Position numbers and translations under genes: made by a program. From positions 1 to 64,000 of the forward strand of contig CACASE010000001.1 of assembly GCA_902535165.1 (NCBI GenBank): 64,000 bases of DNA, in the 5' to 3' direction. This DNA is from an uncultured Bacteroidota bacterium (lineage in GTDB: Bacteria; Bacteroidota; Bacteroidia; Flavobacteriales; Flavobacteriaceae). Of this stretch, positions 25,798 through 34,362 are shown piece by piece (the first letter of the stretch is position 1; the number at the start of each line of letters is the position of its first letter). The notes beneath the pieces are model-generated. The model was not told where the DNA came from. It was given only the letters and a program-made list of their open reading frames with translations, and searched no databases.

Positions 25798-26224
25798 AAT
25801 AATTTTCTTTTTAGCTTTTTTTATTACAAATGACGCATTATCTCAAATTGAGATTGATTGGTTTAAACTAAGGGACGTGTATTATAAATCTGAATATAAG
25901 GAAGAGATTGGAGGTTACTTTCAAACACCATATTTTGGTGAAGGAGTTGAAAGTTTGGATAATGAATATGTTAAAATAACAGGATACATGCTAACTCTTG
26001 CACCTGATGCTGGAGTATTTGTTTTGTCTCAAAATCCCTATGCTGATTGTTTCTTTTGTGGATATGGTGGTCCCGAATCAGCTATTGAATTAACTCTTAA
26101 GCCTGGATACGATGATTTTTATATGGATGAACTTGTGGAAGTCACTGGAGTATTGAGGCTAAAAAGAGAAGATGTTAGTAGTGGGGTGTATCTAATGGAT
26201 GATGCAGTCGCAATTAGAAAATAA
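25790..26224 (+). CDS. small secreted protein, DUF3299-like
   Basis: A 144-residue exported protein with a signal peptide ending DALSQ. The mature region starts IDWFKLRDVYY, continues with YVKITGYMLTLAPDAGVFVLSQ and a Cys motif DCFFCGYGGPESAIEL, then VEVTGVLRLKRED. This pattern resembles DUF3299-type proteins often placed beside metal-linked MacB-like transporters. The CxxC could bind metal or form a disulfide. It overlaps the permease stop by 8 bases, so it is part of the transporter operon and probably its periplasmic partner. Convergent overlap with galM. Confidence 0.7.
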   Translation: MNKIIFFLAFFITNDALSQIEIDWFKLRDVYYKSEYKEEIGGYFQTPYFGEGVESLDNEYVKITGYMLTLAPDAGVFVLSQNPYADCFFCGYGGPESAIELTLKPGYDDFYMDELVEVTGVLRLKREDVSSGVYLMDDAVAIRK

Positions 26225-27347
26225 ACTTAAAAACTGTTTTTGATTTAAATACTTCGCCAGGTTTCAAATAAACATTTGGAAATGATTCTTTATTAGGTGA
26301 ATCTGGAAAATGTTGTGTTTCCAAACAAAAACCAGATCTTTTTTCATATTTGAGACCTTGCTTAGAGCTAATAGATCCATTTAAAAAATTTCCAGTATAT
26401 AATTGAACACCTGGTTGATCAGTGTAAACATCCATTTGTATACCACTTTGGTCACTGTATGCACTTGCTATTTTTCGTACACTGCCGTCAAAATCATTTA
26501 AAACCCAACAATGATCATAACCATTCCCTAAGATTAATTGATTATTTTCAAGATCTATATCTCTTCCAATTTTTTTTGAATTAACAAAATCAAATGGCGT
26601 TCCTTGAACTTTCTTAATATCACCAGTAGGTATAATTTTTTCATTGACAGGTAAATACGAATCTGCATAAATTTCTAAATTATGATCTAATACATCACCA
26701 CTGCTTTCTCCTGAAAGATTAAAATAAGAATGCTGAGTTAGGTTTAAAATAGTTGTTTTATCAGTTTCAGCATAGTATTCAACAGCAAGTTCATTTTCGT
26801 TAGTTAGCATATAGGTGACATATACATTTAAATTTCCAGGATACCCTTCTTCCATGTCTTTTGATAAATAGTTAAGTTTTAAAGAGCTGTAATTTTTATC
26901 ATCATAACTAACCACCTTCCAATTTACTTTATCAAATCCATTAATGCCTCCATGAAGTGAGGTGCCATTATTATTTAAAGCTAAATTATATTCATCATCA
27001 TCTATAGTGAATTTCCCATTATCAATTCTATTTGCATACCTCCCAACGATTGCTCCGAAATATGGGTGTTCATTCAAATAAGGCTCCAAAGAATTAAAAC
27101 CAAGAGCAACATCTAATAATTTGCCACTTTTTTCTGGCACTTTTATGCTGGTGATAATAGCTCCTAGTGATATAATTTCTACTTCACAATCTTTATTTTT
27201 CAGAAGAAATTTATGGACCTCTTCTCCATTATACATTTTACCTATTAACACTTTACTTTGATTAGGATTTGAACATGAAATTAAAATTAATATTGTGATA
27301 ATTGTAAATGATAAAAGATATTTTTTAATTTCGAGGGCATTTATCAT
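26214..27347 (-). CDS. galM: aldose 1-epimerase (galactose mutarotase) lipoprotein
   Basis: A 377-residue GalM protein with a lipobox (LILISC, Cys25). Family motifs are FGAIVGRYANRI (residues about 96-107), LHGGINGFDKVNW with the substrate-binding His, NLTQHSYFNLSG with the catalytic His, and CLETQHFPDSPN with the catalytic Glu. It interconverts alpha and beta anomers of hexoses. The lipoprotein signal indicates a periplasmic form, as often seen in Bacteroidota. No galactose operon is adjacent; its 3' end overlaps the convergent DUF3299-like gene. Confidence 0.93.
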   Translation of the reverse strand: MINALEIKKYLLSFTIITILILISCSNPNQSKVLIGKMYNGEEVHKFLLKNKDCEVEIISLGAIITSIKVPEKSGKLLDVALGFNSLEPYLNEHPYFGAIVGRYANRIDNGKFTIDDDEYNLALNNNGTSLHGGINGFDKVNWKVVSYDDKNYSSLKLNYLSKDMEEGYPGNLNVYVTYMLTNENELAVEYYAETDKTTILNLTQHSYFNLSGESSGDVLDHNLEIYADSYLPVNEKIIPTGDIKKVQGTPFDFVNSKKIGRDIDLENNQLILGNGYDHCWVLNDFDGSVRKIASAYSDQSGIQMDVYTDQPGVQLYTGNFLNGSISSKQGLKYEKRSGFCLETQHFPDSPNKESFPNVYLKPGEVFKSKTVFKFIF

Positions 27348-27388
27348 AATTTGGGTCTAAATTTTGATATTAAAAATAGAAAATTAAC

Positions 27389-28591
27389 ATGAAAATCTTT
27401 TTAACATATTTGCTTACTCTTTTTTCTATTTTATCATTCAGCCAAGAAACTAAGATTACGGCTTATATCGATTGTAGATGCGATGAGAATTACATCAAAC
27501 AAGAAACTTCATTCTTAGATTATGTGAGAGATCAAGATCTTGCTGATATAGAGATTTTCATAAGAGATGAAAGAAATCCTACTGGGTCAAGATCATTTGA
27601 AATAAAAATCGATGGTAATAATAAGTATCAAGGAATAAGTTCAACAGGTATAGTTGTAGGATATTCAAACGATACATCCAGTAGTTTGAGAGATAAATTA
27701 GTAAATAAATTAAAAGTGATACTCGTTCCATTTTTAGATAAAGGTGACTATAATTTGAAACTTGATATTGATTCAAATTATACGGACATTCCACCAAATG
27801 AAGATAAATGGAAAAACTGGGTTTTTGAATTATCAGGATCTTATAATGGTGATCAAGAAGAAAGCAGAAAGACAAATAGATATGAGATTGAATTTGAAAT
27901 TGACAAACTAACTGAAGATTGGAGAATAGGTGCAGAGTTAAGAAGAAATGAAACTAATAGAAAGTTTTATTCAGATGATAACGTATATAAGAGTAATAGA
28001 AAAACTACAAGCTTTAACGGAAGGGTCGTCAGAAGTATTTCTGATCACTTTTCAGCAGGTATATTTTTTGGCGCATTTCAAAATACTTATGAAAATATTG
28101 ATTTAAATAGATATATACAGCCTGCTATTGAATACAGCTTCTATCCTTACAAAGATGTTTTAAGTAAGGAAATTACACTAGCTTACAAAATTGGTACGGG
28201 CAAAAGAAATTATATTGAAAAAACTATTTATGGATATGAAAAGCAAAAGCTTTCATCACAAACATTAAGCTTAAATATTAGATTTAGACAAAAATGGGGA
28301 AACATAAGTTCATATCTAAATGCAACTCAATTTTTAAATGATGGATCAAAAAAAAGATTTTCACTCAGAAGTGATTTAGATATAAGAATCTTTGAAGGTT
28401 TAGCAGTTAGACTTTCAGGAAATATAAATTTAATCAGAGAACAATATAGCCTTGCAGCTGGAAATACATCGATTGAAGATTTACTGCTTCAGCAAAGGCA
28501 AATTGCAACAGACTACAGGACAGGTTTTTCTTTAGGCCTTAGCTATACATTTGGATCAATTTATAACAGCATAATCAACACTAGGTTATAG
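27389..28591 (+). CDS. outer-membrane beta-barrel protein with N-terminal YIDCRCDENYI domain
   Basis: A 400-residue exported protein (signal ends LSFSQ). The first half contains AYIDCRCDENYIKQETSFLD and YVRDQDLADIEIFIRDERN, a conserved Bacteroidota pattern of unknown function with a close Cys pair and a CsgG-like alternation. From about residue 145 onward, alternating aromatic strands (WVFELSGSYNG, FSAGIFFGAFQNTYEN, LSLNIRFRQKWGNISSY) end in TGFSLGLSYTFGS, a barrel. The role is unknown. It is followed 22 bases later by the DPP-IV-like peptidase on the same strand. Confidence 0.72.
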   Translation: MKIFLTYLLTLFSILSFSQETKITAYIDCRCDENYIKQETSFLDYVRDQDLADIEIFIRDERNPTGSRSFEIKIDGNNKYQGISSTGIVVGYSNDTSSSLRDKLVNKLKVILVPFLDKGDYNLKLDIDSNYTDIPPNEDKWKNWVFELSGSYNGDQEESRKTNRYEIEFEIDKLTEDWRIGAELRRNETNRKFYSDDNVYKSNRKTTSFNGRVVRSISDHFSAGIFFGAFQNTYENIDLNRYIQPAIEYSFYPYKDVLSKEITLAYKIGTGKRNYIEKTIYGYEKQKLSSQTLSLNIRFRQKWGNISSYLNATQFLNDGSKKRFSLRSDLDIRIFEGLAVRLSGNINLIREQYSLAAGNTSIEDLLLQQRQIATDYRTGFSLGLSYTFGSIYNSIINTRL

Positions 28592-28613
28592 AAATGTTTT
28601 AAATTTAAAGTCT

Positions 28614-30773
28614 ATGAGGAGAATATTATTTTTTATTAGTGTATTATTTAGCGTTCTAGTTTCATGCAGCGATGATATTCAAAAATATGATGCTGATGTA
28701 TATGAAAATGCCGTCAAATACTTGTCTCAAAACATGAACAAGTATGTGAAGAATAATATTATTTCTCAAAAATGGGAAAACGATAATTTACACTTTAGAT
28801 TAAAAAGTGACACAATATTTAAATCATATAAAATTAATCTAACGAACCTCGAGCTTACTGAGGAAGAATACCCTTTTAATAATACAAGAAGAGTTAGCTA
28901 CCTTGAGTTTGTTTCACCTGACAAAGAAAAGAGTGTTTACATAAAAGATTATAATCTTTGGGTTAAAAATTTAAACACCAACAAATCAAAGCAATTAACA
29001 TTTAATGGTTACCAAGATTACGGTTATGGCACAAATAATGCTGGATGGATTAAAAATGATAGGCCAGTTTTAAAGTGGTCAGATGACTCAAAAACTATTA
29101 CTACTTTCAGACAAGATGCAAGAAAAGTTGGAGAAATGTATTTAACTACAACCAATGTAGGACACCCTAACCTACAAAAATGGAAATATACACTGCCTGG
29201 TGATGAAAATATATTTGAAATTGAAAGGCTTTTTATTAATGTTGAGACAGGAAAAATTACCCCTTTCAAGATGAATAGAGATTATCAAAGATCAACAACT
29301 ACAGATCATATTGCTGGCAGAGGTGGAGTATTGCTTGATGCAAATTTTAGTAAGGATGGAAAAAAGTTAGCTTTTATTTCTTCCTCAAGAGACCACAAAG
29401 AAGCTCATTTAAAAATAGCAGATGTTAAAACTGGAAACGTTAAATCTGTTTACAAAGAGGTGACTAAGACTTATTATGAATCAGGTGTGAATGGTGAAAA
29501 TTGGAGAGTTTTTTTCACAACAAATGAATTTTTGTGGTATTCTGAAAAGGATGATTGGGGTCATCTTTATCTACATGATTTAACAACTGGAAAATTAAAA
29601 AATCAAATTACAAGTGGTGAATGGTTAGTAAGAGATGTGTTACATGTTGATGAGGTAACAAGAGAAATATTTTTCACTGGTGGCGGAAAAGAAGAAGGAA
29701 ACCCATATCATGTATATCTATATAAAGTAAACTTTGATGGGTCTGGTTTAACTTGTTTAACACCCGAAAAAGGTACTCACAATATTAATGCTTCCAATGA
29801 TTGGGAATATTTTACAACTACTTATTCAACTTCAAAAAATCCACCTATTACACTCTTAAAAAATAGAAGTGGTGAAACACTTAAAGAGGTCAATAAAGTT
29901 GATATTTCGGAACTATTAAAAAATAATTGGCAAGAGCCAGTTGAATTTTCAGTTAAGGGTAGAGATGATATGACAGATATCTATGGACTTCTTTACTTAC
30001 CCAGTTTTTACAATGAAAATCACAATTACCCTGTGCTTAATTACATATATCCAGGTCCCCAATCTGGAAGTATAGGTAATTATTCATTCTCTGTTGCTAA
30101 AAGAGATTTTCAAGCATTAGCTGAGCTGGGTTTTATAGTAATAGGTGTTGATGCCATGGGAACACCAGGTAGATCAAAGTCATTTCATGATGCGTATTAC
30201 GGAAATATGGGTGATAACGGATTACCAGATAATATAAAAGCCATAAAAGATCTATCAAAAATTTATAAAGGTATGGATACTGATCGTGTTGGTATTTGGG
30301 GTCACTCAGGCGGAGGCTTTGCATCAACCAGAGCAATTTTAGAGTATCCTGAATTTTATGATGTTGCGGTTTCAAGTTCTGGTAATCATGACAATAGAAA
30401 TTATGAAGCAGATTGGGGAGAAAAATGGCAAGGACTTTTAGAATATATTGATAATGATGCTAGCGATGGAGAAAATAATTATGATCTAAAAAAGACCAAT
30501 TATGATAATCAAGCCAATCAGCTTTTAGCAAAAAATTTAAAAGGAAAATTATTACTGGCTCACGGTAATTTAGATGATAATGTACCGCCATATTCTACAC
30601 TTTTGGTAGTAGATGCTTTAATAAAAGAAAATAAAGATTTTGATCTAATTATTTTTCCAAATAAAAGGCATGGCTATGGGGATATGAATGACTATTTTAC
30701 AAGAAGAAAGTGGGATTATTTCGTTAAAAATTTAAAAGGCATAGAACCTCCAAAAGAGTTTGAGATCAATTAA
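28614..30773 (+). CDS. S9B dipeptidyl-peptidase IV family lipoprotein
   Basis: A 719-residue serine peptidase. A lipobox (VLVSC, Cys18) precedes the DPP-IV propeller domain (residues about 90-460) and an alpha/beta hydrolase domain. The catalytic Ser565 lies in GIWGHSGGGFAS, the Asp in HGNLDDNVPP (654 or 655), and His686 in NKRHGYGDM. It should cleave dipeptides, commonly Xaa-Pro, in the periplasm. One of three S9 peptidases in the window. Its stop is one base from the end of the convergent PepSY gene. Confidence 0.93.
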   Translation: MRRILFFISVLFSVLVSCSDDIQKYDADVYENAVKYLSQNMNKYVKNNIISQKWENDNLHFRLKSDTIFKSYKINLTNLELTEEEYPFNNTRRVSYLEFVSPDKEKSVYIKDYNLWVKNLNTNKSKQLTFNGYQDYGYGTNNAGWIKNDRPVLKWSDDSKTITTFRQDARKVGEMYLTTTNVGHPNLQKWKYTLPGDENIFEIERLFINVETGKITPFKMNRDYQRSTTTDHIAGRGGVLLDANFSKDGKKLAFISSSRDHKEAHLKIADVKTGNVKSVYKEVTKTYYESGVNGENWRVFFTTNEFLWYSEKDDWGHLYLHDLTTGKLKNQITSGEWLVRDVLHVDEVTREIFFTGGGKEEGNPYHVYLYKVNFDGSGLTCLTPEKGTHNINASNDWEYFTTTYSTSKNPPITLLKNRSGETLKEVNKVDISELLKNNWQEPVEFSVKGRDDMTDIYGLLYLPSFYNENHNYPVLNYIYPGPQSGSIGNYSFSVAKRDFQALAELGFIVIGVDAMGTPGRSKSFHDAYYGNMGDNGLPDNIKAIKDLSKIYKGMDTDRVGIWGHSGGGFASTRAILEYPEFYDVAVSSSGNHDNRNYEADWGEKWQGLLEYIDNDASDGENNYDLKKTNYDNQANQLLAKNLKGKLLLAHGNLDDNVPPYSTLLVVDALIKENKDFDLIIFPNKRHGYGDMNDYFTRRKWDYFVKNLKGIEPPKEFEIN

Positions 30774-30774
30774 G

Positions 30775-31470
30775 TTATTTGAATATTTTCTTTAAAGTTT
30801 TTGAAGTTATTCCCCATAAAATAAAACCACTCATTACTGTAAATAGACCCATTAAAGAAAAAATTCTAATTAATTTATTATTAAAATCATCCCTTGTTTC
30901 GTAATCCATTGTATGTGTCATCCATAAAAAGTCAAACCATCTCCAATCTCTATGTCTTACTGTTTGGAACTGCCCATCTAACGCAGAAACATATGATTTT
31001 AAATTTTCCGTTCCTTCATAAGAAATTACGAAAGCAGGAAGAGGACGTCCTCTGTATTCGTGATGATTTCCAACCTGATAAATCTTCTCAACAAGGCTAA
31101 TTTTATACTTGTCTAAAATATTTTCATTTGAAATTGAGATAGCTTCTTGTTTTGTTATAGAATCTTTTACAGACCCATTAAGAGCATTTACCAAAAGCTC
31201 ACTATTTATCCAATAGTATGGTACATTGTTGAAATCTCTTAGAGATATTGTTTTGATACCATCCTTATAATCTAAGTCAGAGGGGCTAATTAAATTTTTA
31301 TATTCCTTCTGGACCTTATTTTTTTTAAATTGATCTCCGTGAATTTCATCTAAATTAGTCCATGAAAAATAAAGGCCACTTATTGTCCAAAATAGAAATT
31401 GGATTCCTAAAAATAACCCAAGATATCTATGGGCTTTTCTAAACTTGAGTGATGTTTTAGCAGAAACCAA
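30775..31470 (-). CDS. PepSY domain membrane protein
   Basis: A 231-residue protein with an N-terminal span (RYLGLFLGIQFLFWTISGLY, about 15-34), a periplasmic region with two PepSY-like stretches (ISISNENILDKYKISLVEKI and AFVISYEGTENLKSYVSAL), and a C-terminal span ending GFILWGITSKTLKKI. The beginning FRKAHRYLGLFLG is typical of PepSY-associated membrane reductases and metal-transport accessories. It is the last gene of the TonB receptor/HMA operon with a 13-base gap, so a role in metal reduction or transfer at the inner membrane is the best inference. Confidence 0.85.
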   Translation of the reverse strand: MVSAKTSLKFRKAHRYLGLFLGIQFLFWTISGLYFSWTNLDEIHGDQFKKNKVQKEYKNLISPSDLDYKDGIKTISLRDFNNVPYYWINSELLVNALNGSVKDSITKQEAISISNENILDKYKISLVEKIYQVGNHHEYRGRPLPAFVISYEGTENLKSYVSALDGQFQTVRHRDWRWFDFLWMTHTMDYETRDDFNNKLIRIFSLMGLFTVMSGFILWGITSKTLKKIFK

Positions 31471-31483
31471 GACAGATTACCAT

Positions 31484-31819
31484 TTATTCTGGATCACGAT
31501 ATTTACAACAGCCATGAAGATTATCATATACTTCGTCAGTTGCCTTATATGATGAATTATCATGACCAACATCAGCAATTTTCTTTTTAACATCATCAAT
31601 AGAAACTTTAGTGCTATTGTATATAATTGAGAAGTTCTTTGATTGAGGACTCCAGCTCACATACTTTACACCTTTAAGGGACAAGGTTGCAGACTCAATT
31701 CTTTTCTTACACATCTCACAATTACCGCTAACTTCAAAAGTATCTCTTGCATTTTTTTCTTTAGTCTGTGAAAAAGATAGTAATGGAATTAATAATAATA
31801 GAAATGTAATTTTTTTCAT
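31484..31819 (-). CDS. secreted heavy-metal-associated (HMA) domain protein
   Basis: A 111-residue exported protein (signal MKKITFLLLLIPLLSFSQ). The HMA domain holds GNCEMCKKRIESA with the metal-binding Cys34 and Cys37, followed by the usual beta-alpha-beta pattern. The C-terminal tail adds HGCCKYRD (Cys104-Cys105). A periplasmic HMA protein is probably a copper carrier. It lies four bases after the TonB receptor stop and 13 bases before the PepSY gene. Confidence 0.9.
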   Translation of the reverse strand: MKKITFLLLLIPLLSFSQTKEKNARDTFEVSGNCEMCKKRIESATLSLKGVKYVSWSPQSKNFSIIYNSTKVSIDDVKKKIADVGHDNSSYKATDEVYDNLHGCCKYRDPE

Positions 31820-31823
31820 AATG

Positions 31824-34046
31824 CTAATTTAATATTTTGTAGCGTAATCCTAAATAATATATCGAACCAAAAATTGGGCCATGAACAATTGAAGCATCAA
31901 AACTTGGGTCAAAAGCATTATTAGACATAATTATTGGATTATCTTGTTTGTAGTTGTTAATATTTTCACCTCCTAAGTAAACTTCAAACTTATTACTAAA
32001 AACTCTGGTAATTTGAGAGTTTATAGAAAAATGCGGATCAACAAGTTCAAAACTATCTCTTGGGTTGAGCATTAATCTTTGTTTACCTAACCTATTATAT
32101 GTTATATCAAATTTCCAATTTTTATCATTTACTTTATTTGACTCAATCCCATAATTGAAAAAGATAATATTTCTAGGTTGTAGAGGTTTTTCTTTCAACC
32201 CAGATTTATAATATGATTTAACATCATACTTTTTATAAGCAGCCGTTAAATTCCAATTGTTTTTAGAAAAAAGAAATTCGAGTTGATAGTTGTCTGATTT
32301 AGACTTTCCAAATGTTGAATTATAAAAATTAAATTCACCAAAAGTCTCGTAATCTAAGATCACTTTATTATCAAAAATTGTTTTGTAAAAGTCAAAAATT
32401 AAGTTTCCTTGTCCTCCAAACAGAAAAACTTTGTGATCTAGACTAAAGCCTAAGTTAGTGGCCTTTTCCGGATCAACACCATATAATTTTTCTGCAAATG
32501 TTTTATTAATATTTTTTCTATTATTTAAAAATAAAACTTGATTTTCAGCAAATACATTAGCAATTTTTCTACCTGTTCCTAATGATCCCTTTATTGAAAA
32601 ATTATCATTTAATGAATATCTAAAATGTAACCTTGGGGTAAAGAATGAACCTAAATTGTTATGAACATCATACCTGAGTCCAAAAATCAAATTAAAATTG
32701 TTAGTGTTGCCGAAACTGTATTCAAAAAAACCTCCAAATGATGAATCAACTCTACTTATATCAGACTTGAATACGTACTCATGATAGTTATCGCTAGAAA
32801 AATTTAACCCTACTTTTATTTTATTTTTTGTGTTTGAAATAATTGAATTATAAATCAAATTAGTAAAGAAGCTCTTTTGAGAAATATCATAATCGTTAAG
32901 ACCATAATATGATTCTTGATCATGAAAATTATATGCAAATTGAAACCCTAAACTTTGATATGGAATATTAGGATTTACATAACCAAGTTTAAAAGACGAA
33001 TCAAATCTATTTGTAAAAATCTCTCCTCCCCAAAATCTAGATAAGTCTGATTTTTCATTAAAGTCAACGCTACCAATTTTTTTATTATCATCCAAGTATC
33101 TGATATTTAAAAAACTTACTAATCCATTAGATGCATCTGTAAATTGCCATTTACTTAACAGGTTGATTTGATCTTGAATTGGTTTGTCCAAAAATAAATC
33201 TCCATTCTTATCATTCGCTCTTTTTCTATCATTGTAATGAATGAATAATGTGTTTTGTAATTTTTCACTCCATTTAGATCTTACGTGTGCATTTGCCTCA
33301 ATCCTCCCATCTATACTATTAAACAAATTAAAAAAGAAAGGCATATCACTGAAAGGTTTTTTTATTTCGTAATTAATCTGTCCTACAATACTTTCATAAC
33401 CATTTGTTACACTACCCATACCTTTAGTAACCTGAATGCTTTCAATCCAAGTTCCTGGTGTAAAGCCTAAACCAAAAGTTTGTGAAGCTCCTCTCACCAT
33501 CGGAATATTTTCCTCCGTTATAAGAATGTAGGGGCTTTTTAATCCTAACATTTCAATTTGCTTAGTACCTGTGATTGCATCATTATGGTTGACATCAACA
33601 GATGGATTTGTTTCAAAACTTTCTGATAGATTACAACAAGCTGCTTTTAATAGTTCCTCTTCGCTTATCATAACAACATTTTGAGGCATTAAATAGGTTC
33701 TTTGAGCTGAGCTTCTTCTTTTAGAAACAGTAACCTCACTTAATTCATTTTGATCAGAAAATTTGAGGTAATGTGTTATGTATTTATTATCATTAACTTC
33801 TAAAGTGTCAGTTTTAAAACCAATGTAACTGATAATTAGTTTATTTGTACTTTGCTCTTTATCAATTTTAAATTCTCCATTGGATTTTGTTATAACTCCT
33901 TTACTTGTTCCTTGCCAAAAAACATTAGCACCAGAAATTGGAAAGTCAACACCCTCGTCCTCAAATAATACTTTACCAGAAATTATATCTTGAGAATAAA
34001 TAAAATTTATTGATGAGATAAATAATATATATAGGAATTTTTTCAT
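31824..34046 (-). CDS. TonB-dependent receptor, probable copper/metal type
   Basis: A 740-residue outer-membrane receptor. After a signal peptide (ends FIYSQ) comes a carboxypeptidase-regulatory-like domain (residues about 21-95: SGKVLFEDEGVDFPISGANV), then a plug (residues about 115-240) and a 22-strand-type barrel ending YYLGLRYKIL. The plug carries KAACCNLSESFETNPSVDV with Cys137-Cys138, an unusual Cys pair found in receptors placed with HMA proteins. The operon (receptor, HMA, PepSY) supports copper uptake. Upstream lie a 10-base inverted repeat and a -7-like element (see 34082-34120). Confidence 0.9.
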   Translation of the reverse strand: MKKFLYILFISSINFIYSQDIISGKVLFEDEGVDFPISGANVFWQGTSKGVITKSNGEFKIDKEQSTNKLIISYIGFKTDTLEVNDNKYITHYLKFSDQNELSEVTVSKRRSSAQRTYLMPQNVVMISEEELLKAACCNLSESFETNPSVDVNHNDAITGTKQIEMLGLKSPYILITEENIPMVRGASQTFGLGFTPGTWIESIQVTKGMGSVTNGYESIVGQINYEIKKPFSDMPFFFNLFNSIDGRIEANAHVRSKWSEKLQNTLFIHYNDRKRANDKNGDLFLDKPIQDQINLLSKWQFTDASNGLVSFLNIRYLDDNKKIGSVDFNEKSDLSRFWGGEIFTNRFDSSFKLGYVNPNIPYQSLGFQFAYNFHDQESYYGLNDYDISQKSFFTNLIYNSIISNTKNKIKVGLNFSSDNYHEYVFKSDISRVDSSFGGFFEYSFGNTNNFNLIFGLRYDVHNNLGSFFTPRLHFRYSLNDNFSIKGSLGTGRKIANVFAENQVLFLNNRKNINKTFAEKLYGVDPEKATNLGFSLDHKVFLFGGQGNLIFDFYKTIFDNKVILDYETFGEFNFYNSTFGKSKSDNYQLEFLFSKNNWNLTAAYKKYDVKSYYKSGLKEKPLQPRNIIFFNYGIESNKVNDKNWKFDITYNRLGKQRLMLNPRDSFELVDPHFSINSQITRVFSNKFEVYLGGENINNYKQDNPIIMSNNAFDPSFDASIVHGPIFGSIYYLGLRYKILN

Positions 34047-34081
34047 TTTTATTTCGCACTAACGAAACATATTATTTGGAG

Positions 34082-34120
34082 CAAAAATAGCACAGTTTTA
34101 GATGATTTAAGCTATTTTTG
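34082..34120. promoter_or_regulatory. perfect 10-base inverted repeat between divergent genes, holding both -7 boxes
   Basis: CAAAAATAGC (34082-34091) and GCTATTTTTG (34111-34120) are exact reverse complements with a 19-base spacer. Each arm read outward gives TATTTTTG, a perfect match to TAnnTTTG, one for the TonB receptor (minus) and one for the small membrane gene (plus). A second, shorter repeat TTTCG/CGAAA at 34053-34068 lies nearer the receptor start and could be an operator. Confidence 0.45.
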
Positions 34121-34134
34121 ATTAAGTTTTTAAA

Positions 34135-34362
34135 ATGAGTACACTAGAGCTAATAGGTTGGATAGGAAATACATTCGTAATTATATCTTTCTTGCATAAT
34201 GACACCTTAAAACTTAGATCTTACAACTTAGTTGGGGCATCCGCATGGCTCATTTATGGAATTGTGGCAAATTCGTATTCAATCATTTTTCTTAATGTTG
34301 TAGTTATCTCAATACAAATTTTTAAAATTTCTCAAATATTAAGAGCTAAGAAAAAATTATAG
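34135..34362 (+). CDS. small YgjV/SWEET-like membrane protein, 75 aa
   Basis: A 75-residue protein with three membrane spans (about 5-19, 32-49 and 50-66) and a basic tail RAKKKL. The pattern LIGWIGNTFVIISFLHNDTLKLRSYNLVGASAWLIYG resembles the YgjV family and half-SWEET proteins of Bacteroidota, which are often misnamed. Transport of a small sugar is possible but unproved. The gene is divergent from the copper receptor and overlaps the convergent sulfatase by 6 bases. Confidence 0.7.
   Translation: MSTLELIGWIGNTFVIISFLHNDTLKLRSYNLVGASAWLIYGIVANSYSIIFLNVVVISIQIFKISQILRAKKKL

Noticed and set aside
27579..27875. A 98-residue frame antisense to the outer-membrane barrel gene
   Set aside because: Low-complexity Leu/Tyr composition typical of shadow frames in AT-rich DNA.
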